Source: Lewinellaceae bacterium
GTDB taxonomy: Bacteria > Bacteroidota > Bacteroidia > Chitinophagales > Saprospiraceae
Assembly: GCA_020636045.1 (NCBI GenBank)
Contig: JACJYP010000013.1
Span: 1 to 64,000, forward strand
Direction: 5' to 3'
Length of the DNA: 64,000 nucleotides
The position numbers and the translations under genes are program-made. The notes below the pieces were generated by a model, which did no database searches, was not told where the DNA came from, and was given only the letters and a program-made list of their open reading frames with translations. Positions 9,216 to 15,855 of this stretch are shown here, piece after piece (positions within the stretch are counted from its first letter, which is position 1; every line of letters starts with the position of its first letter).

Positions 9216-10139
9216 ATGAGTAACATCAAACGTATGAGGATCTACGGGATCCTCGCAACCCTGCTGCTGATCCTGAGTGCCGGATTTGGCTATGCATTCT
9301 GGAACAAATCGCTCGGCCTGAGCCGCGAAAACCAAAAGATCGCCGCCGAAATGCAGGCGCTCGAGCTTGAAAAGACCGGCCTGGTCATGCGCCTCGACAG
9401 CCTGACCGCCTCTTACAACAACCTGCGCACGGAAAACGAAGACCTGAAAGGCCGGGAAGCCAGCACGGTGGCCCTGATCGCCGAGAAAGACGCTGCGATC
9501 AAAAAGATCAAGTCGCAAAACCGCCGCAACCTGGAAAACCTGCGCAAGCAGGTAGCCGATCTCACCAGGATCAGGATCGAGTACGAGACCATCGTCAGCA
9601 CCCTGCGCGCTGAAAACGACCAGTTGCGCGAAGAAAACCAGCGCCTGACAGGAGAAAACGAGCAACTGCGCGGTGAGAACACAAACCTCAGCGGCAAAAT
9701 GGACAAACTCGCCAAACAACTGGAAGAGCAGATCCGCCAGACCCAAAGCGCGCGCTTCAAAGCCTCTTCCTTCCGCGTAGAGGTGGAGCGCCGCCACGAC
9801 AAACTGACCGCCCGCGCCAAAAAAGCGCGGACCATGATCGTCAGTTTCGACCTGGCCGACGTGCCCGAACCCTACCAGGGCGCGCAAAAACTCTACCTGG
9901 CCGTCACCAACGACAAGGGTCATCCCATTGCCGCTGCCAATCCGATCAAAACGACCATTCAGGCGCCCACGGGCCCCGTATCGATCGTGGCACAGCAGGT
10001 AAAACAGGTAGCGCTGAACAACACCCAGCGCCTGAGTTTCACCTACAAGATCGACGAAAACCTGAAAGCCGGCAACTACGTGGTTGCCATCTACTGCGAA
10101 AGCGGTCTGCTCGGTGTCGCCAGCCTGCGGCTGGCATAA
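9216..10139 (+). CDS. Membrane-anchored coiled-coil protein
   Basis: A 307-residue protein starting at MSNIKRMRIYG. One N-terminal membrane helix (about residues 6-28) is followed by a long charged coiled coil (about 32-200) with many LRxEN heptads such as LRAENDQLREENQRL. A compact C-terminal domain (about 205-307; KARTMIVSFDLADVP, then YLAVTNDKGHPI and a final GVASLRLA) looks like a beta-rich module, probably in the periplasm. I do not recognise a characterised family. It is preceded by a leader of about 200 nt under promoter P1 and ends in a strong terminator, so it is a single-gene unit that may be controlled by the nearby two-component system. Confidence 0.7.
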   Translation: MSNIKRMRIYGILATLLLILSAGFGYAFWNKSLGLSRENQKIAAEMQALELEKTGLVMRLDSLTASYNNLRTENEDLKGREASTVALIAEKDAAIKKIKSQNRRNLENLRKQVADLTRIRIEYETIVSTLRAENDQLREENQRLTGENEQLRGENTNLSGKMDKLAKQLEEQIRQTQSARFKASSFRVEVERRHDKLTARAKKARTMIVSFDLADVPEPYQGAQKLYLAVTNDKGHPIAAANPIKTTIQAPTGPVSIVAQQVKQVALNNTQRLSFTYKIDENLKAGNYVVAIYCESGLLGVASLRLA

Positions 10140-10156
10140 ACCGGCAGCAAAACAAG

Positions 10157-10205
10157 CGGGGCCGCACTTCCGGGGAAGGGCCCGAAAGCGGCCCCGTTTC
10201 TTTTT
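10157..10205 (+). terminator. Intrinsic terminator after coiled-coil gene
   Basis: CGGGGCCGC (10157-10165) pairs with GCGGCCCCG (10188-10196), followed by TTTCTTTTT. The T-tract overlaps the first TTAAT box of the next promoter. Confidence 0.85.
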
Positions 10206-10260
10206 AATTTTCTTTTAATGCCACTCTAATAGACGTTTAAGGCCATCACCAAAACCTTTG
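10204..10260 (+). promoter_or_regulatory. Regulated promoter P2: four boxes at exact 11-bp spacing plus TTTG
   Basis: TTAAT at 10204 and 10215, CTAAT at 10226 and TTAAG at 10237 are each 11 bp apart. The -7-like AACCTTTG ends at 10260. Box starts lie 53, 42, 31 and 20 bases before TTTG. It serves the glycosyltransferase at 10414 or a short terminated RNA. Confidence 0.6.
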
Positions 10261-10267
10261 TGCCATC

Positions 10268-10302
10268 AATGCCGGAACAGTTCATGCTGCCGGCATTTTT
10301 TT
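10268..10302 (+). terminator. Promoter-proximal terminator/attenuator hairpin
   Basis: AATGCCGG (10268-10275) pairs with CCGGCATT (10290-10297), with a run of seven T. It begins within a few bases of the expected transcription start of P2, so it would either end a transcript of about 35 nt or attenuate the glycosyltransferase gene. Confidence 0.7.
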
Positions 10303-10413
10303 AATCCTTACGCACATCTATTCCATTTCTCATGAACAGTCCTGAGGGCCTATCCTCCCCCATAGCGCAACCGAGCGGGCTGTATTTATTTCATCCTGAA
10401 ATCTGCGTTGCCT

Positions 10414-11421
10414 ATGTCAACTGCTACACCTGTTTTGTTCCTGATCTTCAACAGACCCGACCATACCCGCCGGGTATTCGAGCGGATACGCGAGGCGAAA
10501 CCTTCGCAGCTGTTCATCAGCGCCGACGGCCCGCGCGAGCATGTCGCTTCCGACCCCGAAAACTGCCGCCTCGCCCGCCAGATCGCCGGACAGGTGGACT
10601 GGCCCTGCGAACTGAACCTGAATTTCAGCGATCGCAACCTCGGTTGCCGGCGCGCCGTACAAAGCGGCATCGACTGGTTTTTCGGACATGTGGAAGCGGG
10701 CATAATTCTGGAAGACGATTGCCTGCCGTCAGCTTCCTTTTTCACCTATTGCACGGATATGTTGCGCCACCACGCCGATGACGAGCGTGTGATGCATATT
10801 TCCGGAAGCAACCCGGCTACTGGTGCCTGCTGCAGGACCGGGTCGGATTACGTGTTCTCGCGTTTTTCCTTCATCTGGGGCTGGGCAACCTGGCGCCGCG
10901 CCTGGAAACAGTACAACGATACCTTTACCGGCCTCGAGGAATACCAGGCGGACATCACACGCATGTCGTCATTGCTCGTGCAGGATACCACGGCTTGCCG
11001 GTATTTGCTGGACAAATTTCAGCGCACCCGCGACGGCGAGATCGATACCTGGGATTACGGCTGGTTCTATACCATCCTGACGCGGGGCGGATGGTGCGCA
11101 ACACCGACTGTGAATCTGATCGAGAACATCGGCTTCGACCACACGGCTACCCACACCAGTTTTTCCTTCAGAAAACCGGAGCGGGTGCAGGCTTCGCTGA
11201 GCGGCCCGATCCGGCACCCGGCAGGCATGGTACGCAGCGAAAGCATCGAACAGGCCTTTTTCAAAAATTCACAAAAGGGATACTGGGGACTGATGATGCG
11301 GCGCCTGGCGCCGGGGCTGTTCTTCAAAACCCGGGTACAGGTGTCGAAACCTGCCACCTATAAACCCGCATTACCCGCCTGGATGTATTTCCGGCAAAAG
11401 CCCGTGCAGAACTGGGGGTAA
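10414..11421 (+). CDS. Glycosyltransferase, HlpA-like (GT-A fold)
   Basis: A 335-residue cytoplasmic sugar-nucleotide transferase of the kind often annotated as hemolytic protein HlpA-like, acting in surface polysaccharide assembly. The start is the ATG of MSTATPVLFLIFNRPDHT. Visible features are the N-terminal (V)LFLIFNRPDH strand, SADGPR, a DRNLGCRRAV segment, and the acidic ILEDDCLPS motif for metal and nucleotide sugar. FSFIWGWATWRRAW follows, a hallmark of this subfamily. It is followed by a terminator and then by a flippase gene, which fits an exopolysaccharide role. Acceptor and donor are unknown. Confidence 0.85.
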   Translation: MSTATPVLFLIFNRPDHTRRVFERIREAKPSQLFISADGPREHVASDPENCRLARQIAGQVDWPCELNLNFSDRNLGCRRAVQSGIDWFFGHVEAGIILEDDCLPSASFFTYCTDMLRHHADDERVMHISGSNPATGACCRTGSDYVFSRFSFIWGWATWRRAWKQYNDTFTGLEEYQADITRMSSLLVQDTTACRYLLDKFQRTRDGEIDTWDYGWFYTILTRGGWCATPTVNLIENIGFDHTATHTSFSFRKPERVQASLSGPIRHPAGMVRSESIEQAFFKNSQKGYWGLMMRRLAPGLFFKTRVQVSKPATYKPALPAWMYFRQKPVQNWG

Positions 11422-11477
11422 TGGAAAAGCAATAATGAGTAGTGGATAATTGGATCAAAATTGTTAGCTCCTATGCC

Positions 11478-11510
11478 GGAGGCGGTGCATGTTGCGCCGC
11501 CTCCTTTTCC
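11478..11510 (+). terminator. Intrinsic terminator after glycosyltransferase
   Basis: GGAGGCGG (11478-11485) pairs with CCGCCTCC (11497-11504), followed by TTTTCC. Confidence 0.75.
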
Positions 11511-11562
11511 ACAATATTGAACAACATTGCGCGCTTCAGCCGGGAGACGGCAATATTTATTC

Positions 11563-13065
11563 ATGGAAAATACGAACCGGCTTAAAGAAGGCATCGGATA
11601 CGGTCTCGTGCAGGTACTCGGCATAGGCGTCGGGATGGTCAGCACCGTATTCCTGTACGGCCACGTACTGGAAGCCTACGGGGTCGTACAGTTTTTCCTG
11701 AATACTGCGGCCCTGCTGTTCCCGCTGGCATCGGCAGGCGTATATGCGCTCAACTACCGCTATTTCCCGCTGCTGGAAAACGACCCGGCCGGTCGTCGCG
11801 GTTTTTTGCCGTTTTTGCTGTTGTGGGGCGCTGCCGGCACCTGTATTTTTACCCTTTTCGCCTGTATACTCCAAGAACCTTTATCGTCGCTGATCGGCTC
11901 GCCTGCCGGCGTCATCGCGCAGCACCTGTATGTACTGCCGCCATTGCTCCTGCTGATCGTGACCAACTATACGCTGGCGCATTATGCCGCCAATTTTGGC
12001 AAGGTGGCAGTACCGGCCATGCTGAACGACCTGCTCGTCAAACTGGTCGTGCCGGCGCTGTTGCTGCTGACCCTTTTTACCAGTCTCGGCATTCAGGCGG
12101 TGTTGTATGCGCTGCTCCTGTATTTTTTCACGGTATCGCTGATATTATGGTGGTATGCGGGCCGCGTCGGGCCATCCCGGCGTTTCCCGGGCAAAACCCT
12201 GTTTTCCGGAAATAAATTTCGGGAAATGGGAAAATACGCCGCCTACAACACCGTCACCGGGCTGGGAACGGCGATGCTGGGCCGCCTCGACCTGGTGATG
12301 CTGGGCCTGCTCATGCCGCCGAAAGCCGTGGGGGCCTATGCCATTGCCGTTACGATCGCCGGCGTACTGGAAATCCCGTTCAAGGCGCTGAGTTCCACGG
12401 TTGTCGCCATGATCTCCGGGTTGATGCACCGCGATGCATACCATGAACTGGGCCGCTTTTCGCAGCGATCGTCGCTCAGTATGCTGGCGCTCGTGGGGGG
12501 CATGGCCGGAGGCCTGTGGCTCTGCGCAAGTGATCTGTTCGCCCTGATGCCGGGGCGCGACATCCCCGAAGCAGCCCGCCACGCGCTGTTGCTGCTGCTG
12601 TTTGTCAAAATCGCGGAGGCGCTGATGGGTTTGAGCGGCTATGCGCTGATGTTGTCGAAGTTTTTCAGAAGCCATTTTCTGATCGTGGTCGTCCTGCTTT
12701 TCACCGGAGTATCGCTGCAACTGCTGCTGATCCCGCGTCTGGGGCTGACGGGAGCCGCGACCGCCACGGTGTTATCCTCGCTGCTTTTCCACGGACTCGC
12801 CACGGGAGTCCTGTACCTGAAAACGGGCGTGCAGCCCTTTCAGCGAAAAATGGCGGGGATCGCGGCAGTGTTATTGCTGTCCGCAGTCATCGTGAATATT
12901 GCCGTTCCGGGCGGATTGCCCCCGATCCCGGCGATGGTGTGCAAGGGAAGTCTGTTCCTCGGGTTGTATTCCGGCCTTATCTTTGCATTCGATCTGGCGC
13001 CCGAGTTGCTATCGATCGCGAGATCGAGGTTTTATGTGCTGCGAAAAAGGTTGATATTCAGATAA
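11563..13065 (+). CDS. Polysaccharide flippase (Wzx/MOP superfamily)
   Basis: A 500-residue integral membrane protein with about 12-14 helices. It is expected to flip lipid-linked oligosaccharides across the inner membrane. The ATG start at MENTNRLKEGIGYG gives the family's usual N-terminus, with a short cytoplasmic helix before the first membrane span; a TTG further upstream is less likely. Characteristic points are GLVQVLGIGVGMVSTVFLY in helix 1 and ARG/LGRLDLVMLGLL near the middle repeat. It lies between a glycosyltransferase and a two-component system. The response regulator starts 37 bp after its stop and may be on the same transcript. Confidence 0.85.
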   Translation: MENTNRLKEGIGYGLVQVLGIGVGMVSTVFLYGHVLEAYGVVQFFLNTAALLFPLASAGVYALNYRYFPLLENDPAGRRGFLPFLLLWGAAGTCIFTLFACILQEPLSSLIGSPAGVIAQHLYVLPPLLLLIVTNYTLAHYAANFGKVAVPAMLNDLLVKLVVPALLLLTLFTSLGIQAVLYALLLYFFTVSLILWWYAGRVGPSRRFPGKTLFSGNKFREMGKYAAYNTVTGLGTAMLGRLDLVMLGLLMPPKAVGAYAIAVTIAGVLEIPFKALSSTVVAMISGLMHRDAYHELGRFSQRSSLSMLALVGGMAGGLWLCASDLFALMPGRDIPEAARHALLLLLFVKIAEALMGLSGYALMLSKFFRSHFLIVVVLLFTGVSLQLLLIPRLGLTGAATATVLSSLLFHGLATGVLYLKTGVQPFQRKMAGIAAVLLLSAVIVNIAVPGGLPPIPAMVCKGSLFLGLYSGLIFAFDLAPELLSIARSRFYVLRKRLIFR

Positions 13066-13102
13066 GAGACACGTTTTTAACGGATAAATAAAACGAAGGC
13101 TA

Positions 13103-13798
13103 ATGAGTCAAGCCAAAGTATTGCTGATAGAAGATGAGCCGAAAGTAGCGGCATCGGTCAAAACCTGGCTGGAGGAGAACGATTTTACTGTCGAACTGGC
13201 CCCAGATGGCGCCGTCGGGCGACACATGGCGCAAAGCAAACGCTACGATATCGTGCTGCTCGATCTCAACCTGCCTTTTGTCAACGGCCTCGAAGTGTGC
13301 CGCTCTGTGCGCGCCGTGCATCCGCAGATGCCCATTATCCTGGTGACAGCATTGGGAAGTGTTGAGCAAAAACTCACAGGTTTTGACGCCGGCGCCGATG
13401 ATTACGTAGTCAAGCCTTTCGATTTCAGGGAGTTGCTGGCGCGGATGCGCACCCTGCTCAAGCGCAACCAGAACGCCCCTGCCGGTTCCGAGGAAGGAGA
13501 AGTGTTACGTGTTGCCGACCTCGAACTGAATACCGGCTACAAAACCGTGCAGCGCAACGGCGTGCCGATCGCGCTGACCGCCCGGGAATTTGCCCTGCTC
13601 GAATACCTGGTACGCCGCAACGGCCGGGTCGCGTCGCGCCACGAGATCGTCGAATACGTGTGGGATGTAAATTTCGATACCGGCACCAACGTCGTGGAAG
13701 TGTACATCAATTTTCTGAGGAAAAAGATCGACCGGAATTTTGAACCCAAACTCATCCATACCAAACAAGGCATGGGTTATTTCCTGAAAGCGCAATAG
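13103..13798 (+). CDS. OmpR-family response regulator
   Basis: A 231-residue two-component regulator. The receiver domain (about 1-120) has the acidic pocket IEDE (residues 9-12), phospho-acceptor Asp54 in DIVLLDLNLP, the Thr switch in ILVTA and the conserved Lys in VVKPFDF. The C-terminal winged helix (about 130-231) has the LTAREFALLEYL and RKKIDR segments of the OmpR/PhoB group, which bind direct repeats spaced about 11 bp. It is followed 38 bp later by its histidine kinase. The TTAAT arrays at 8944, 10204 and 15317 are plausible targets by spacing and proximity. Confidence 0.93.
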   Translation: MSQAKVLLIEDEPKVAASVKTWLEENDFTVELAPDGAVGRHMAQSKRYDIVLLDLNLPFVNGLEVCRSVRAVHPQMPIILVTALGSVEQKLTGFDAGADDYVVKPFDFRELLARMRTLLKRNQNAPAGSEEGEVLRVADLELNTGYKTVQRNGVPIALTAREFALLEYLVRRNGRVASRHEIVEYVWDVNFDTGTNVVEVYINFLRKKIDRNFEPKLIHTKQGMGYFLKAQ

Positions 13799-13836
13799 TC
13801 CGGGGTTGCTTTATTAAAACCCTGGCTGATTGATCC

Positions 13837-15246
13837 ATGAACATCCGCACCACGCTCACCCTCCGGTTCACGGCGATCGTCGCCACCATCCTGATCCTGT
13901 TTTCACTGGCCGTTTTTTTCCTGTCGGAAAATTACCGCAGGGAGGAATTCTATTCACGGCTCGAAAGCAGGGCGATCACCACCGCACGGCTGCTGGTAAC
14001 GGTCAAGGAAGTGGACAAAAACCTGCTCCGCATCATCGACAAGAACTCGATCCACGCGCTGTTTCAGGAAAAAGTGCTGATCTTCGACGAGGCGGACAAA
14101 CTGGTTTACAGCAGCCTCGACGACCTGGAAGTAGCCTATTCGCCGGAATTGCTGCGCGAGATCCGGGCAAAGCAAAAGATCGAATATATGCAAAACGACT
14201 TCGAGCACGTCGGCATCGTCTTCGATTCCGACCAGGGCGAATTTGTCGTTATTTCTTCCGCATTCGACCGCTATGGCCGCGCCAAACTGCAAAACCTGCG
14301 AAATGTGCTGTGGATGGGCCTCATCATCGGTATTCTCATCATCGTACTCACAGGCGCCGTCTTTGCCGGGCAAATGGTAAAACCCCTGGCGCGTATGAAT
14401 GCGGAGGTATCGAGCATCAGCGTCGGCAACCTCAGTCGGCGCATCGACGAAGGCAACCAGCGCGACGAGATCGCGCAACTGGCGATGAACTTCAACGATA
14501 TGTTGCGTCGCCTGGAAGCGGCATTCGAAATACAGCAGCAATTCGTCAGCAACGCCTCTCACGAATTGCGCACCCCCCTGGCGGCCATCACCAGTCAGTT
14601 GCAACTCATTCTCGACAAACAGCGCAGCCCCGAAGAATACCAGAAAGTGTTGCAATCGCTGCTCGACGATACCCGCACACTGGTGGAACTCACCAACGGC
14701 CTGCTGACGCTGGCACAATCGGGCATCGAAAAGCAACGCCTGCAGTTCAAGCCTGTCCGCATCGATGAAACGCTTTTTGCCGCTCAGACGGAACTCGCAA
14801 CGGCGCACCCCGACTACCATTTCCAGATTGCCTACGATGCGCTGCCCGAAGACGAATCGCAACTCATCGTCGCCGGCAACGAGTACCTGATCAAAACCGC
14901 CTTTCTGAACCTGATGGACAACGCCTGCAAGTTTTCCAGCGACCACACAGTGGACATCCGCTTTTCTGCAAACGGCTCCACCATCGGGGTCAGTTTCAGC
15001 GACAAGGGCATCGGTATCCCGGTCGGTGAGCAGGAAATGATCTTCAACCCGTTTTTCCGGGCCAGCAACGCGCAAATGAAAGCGCGGGGATATGGCATCG
15101 GCCTTTCGCTGTGCCGCAGGATCGTGGAACTGCACGGCGGCAATATCCTGCTTAAATCCGCTCTAGAACAAGGCAGCCTCTTTACCGTGAAATTACCCCT
15201 GCGCAAAACGAAGGCATCCAAAGGTCTCCGCGGCAACTTTTTCTGA
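13837..15246 (+). CDS. Sensor histidine kinase
   Basis: A 469-residue inner-membrane kinase partnered with the upstream response regulator. There are two membrane helices (about 10-30 and 156-178) enclosing a periplasmic sensor domain of about 125 residues, then a HAMP linker (about 180-232). The phospho-acceptor His242 lies in the SHELRTPLAAI motif. The ATPase domain (about 335-460) has an N-box (NLMDNACKFS), DKGIGIP and a GYGIGLSLCRRI lid. It resembles the CusS/RprX group. The stimulus is unknown. A weak hairpin (AGGCA/TGCCT, about 15281-15296) follows the gene. Confidence 0.93.
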   Translation: MNIRTTLTLRFTAIVATILILFSLAVFFLSENYRREEFYSRLESRAITTARLLVTVKEVDKNLLRIIDKNSIHALFQEKVLIFDEADKLVYSSLDDLEVAYSPELLREIRAKQKIEYMQNDFEHVGIVFDSDQGEFVVISSAFDRYGRAKLQNLRNVLWMGLIIGILIIVLTGAVFAGQMVKPLARMNAEVSSISVGNLSRRIDEGNQRDEIAQLAMNFNDMLRRLEAAFEIQQQFVSNASHELRTPLAAITSQLQLILDKQRSPEEYQKVLQSLLDDTRTLVELTNGLLTLAQSGIEKQRLQFKPVRIDETLFAAQTELATAHPDYHFQIAYDALPEDESQLIVAGNEYLIKTAFLNLMDNACKFSSDHTVDIRFSANGSTIGVSFSDKGIGIPVGEQEMIFNPFFRASNAQMKARGYGIGLSLCRRIVELHGGNILLKSALEQGSLFTVKLPLRKTKASKGLRGNFF

Positions 15247-15316
15247 GATTTCAGCCTGCAAAATGGCTTTCTGATCCCACCAGGCACATTTTTGCCTTCA
15301 TTTCCCCCTAACATTT

Positions 15317-15382
15317 CTAATACATTTTAAGGGACTTTTAATTGCCATTTAATGTGCGTCTTGGGGTATCCCCGCACCTTTG
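15317..15382 (+). promoter_or_regulatory. Regulated promoter P3: TTAAT boxes plus TTTG
   Basis: TTAAG at 15327, TTAAT at 15338 and TTAAT at 15349 are 11 bp apart, with CTAAT at 15317 in addition. The -7-like CACCTTTG ends at 15382. Box-to-TTTG distances are 52, 41 and 30, one base less than at P1 and P2. It would drive the small RNA that follows. Confidence 0.6.
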
Positions 15383-15388
15383 TACTGT

Positions 15389-15555
15389 CCTTTTCAACCG
15401 ATTTATTTCACTCAGAGGTAATGCGAGCGGGCCGCTTTCGGGAAAGCCGGATCGGCCCGAGCATCCCTCTCCGGTGGCTCTGAAACAGTTTGAACATAAG
15501 CGGAAGGTTTTTCTCTTTTATGACCAAAGGCGTCTTCAAAGGAAGGCGCCTTTTT
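15389..15555 (+). ncRNA. Candidate small RNA, about 165 nt
   Basis: Expected to start about seven bases after the P3 TTTG and to end at the terminator 15526-15555. A nested fold is visible: outer stem CAGAG (15413-15417) with CTCTG (15478-15482), inner stem CGGGCCG (15428-15434) with CGGCCCG (15453-15459), and a tip CTTTC/GAAAG (15435-15439 with 15442-15446). No open frame with a plausible start explains it. The family is unknown to me. The promoter, fold and terminator together are the evidence; expression is not shown. Confidence 0.55.
15526..15555 (+). terminator. Intrinsic terminator of candidate small RNA
   Basis: GGCG-T-CTTC (15529-15537) pairs with GAAG-G-CGCC (15542-15550) around a four-base loop. 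Three flanking A pair with T, and five T follow. Confidence 0.85.
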
Positions 15556-15585
15556 GCTTTTATAAGCCCCAATGCAGCCTCCATT

Positions 15586-15637
15586 TTAAAGCAATTTTAA
15601 TCTGTCTTTAATGTGGCTTTTAGATTCGGGCGATTTG
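15586..15637 (+). promoter_or_regulatory. Fourth TTAAT array upstream of adhesin gene
   Basis: TTAAA at 15586, TTAAT at 15597 and TTAAT at 15608 are 11 bp apart, with a looser TTAGA near 15620 and TTTG at 15634-15637. The distance to TTTG differs from P1-P3, so promoter function is less certain. It could drive the adhesin at 15856 through the palindromic element. Confidence 0.4.
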
Positions 15638-15675
15638 CGGCACGGGTTTTAAAGGTCCAATTCCTGATAATCTTA

Positions 15676-15832
15676 GGAATGATCAAATAACAAGTTCCCG
15701 ATTTAGGCGGCCTAATTTGTCGCTAAAGTGCGTTGTTCGTCGGTTACGTAGCGCCGCTATGCGCCCTCCTCACGCCTTCTTTAGCACCAAATTAATCACC
15801 CCAAAATCATGACCTTATTATTTGATCATTCC
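15676..15832. mobile_element. MITE-like long palindromic element, 157 bp
   Basis: Terminal arms GGAATGATCAAATAA (15676-15690) and TTATTTGATCATTCC (15818-15832) are perfect complements. The similarity continues inward for about 50 bp on each side (CTAATTTG-TCGCTAAAG against CTTTAGCACCAAATTA) to a central TAGCG/CGCTA hairpin. It has no coding capacity, which fits a miniature inverted-repeat element mobilised in trans. It ends only 23 bp before the adhesin start. No clear target duplication is visible. Confidence 0.7.
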
Positions 15833-15855
15833 CTATTCATTTCACTCATCCTCTC

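Larger units (their letters stand above)
15247..15855. other. 609-bp intergenic region: P3, small RNA, box array, MITE-like element
   Basis: There is no convincing protein gene here. In order it holds a weak hairpin, the TTAAT promoter P3, a structured transcript ending in a good terminator, a second TTAAT array, and a 157-bp palindromic element directly before the adhesin gene. Confidence 0.7.

Noticed and set aside
10332..10781. 149-codon frame overlapping the glycosyltransferase start
   Set aside because: Out of frame with the glycosyltransferase, which has clear family motifs from 10414.
15342..15611. 89-codon open frame after the histidine kinase
   Set aside because: It crosses a promoter, a structured RNA and an intrinsic terminator, and its sequence is unlike a protein.
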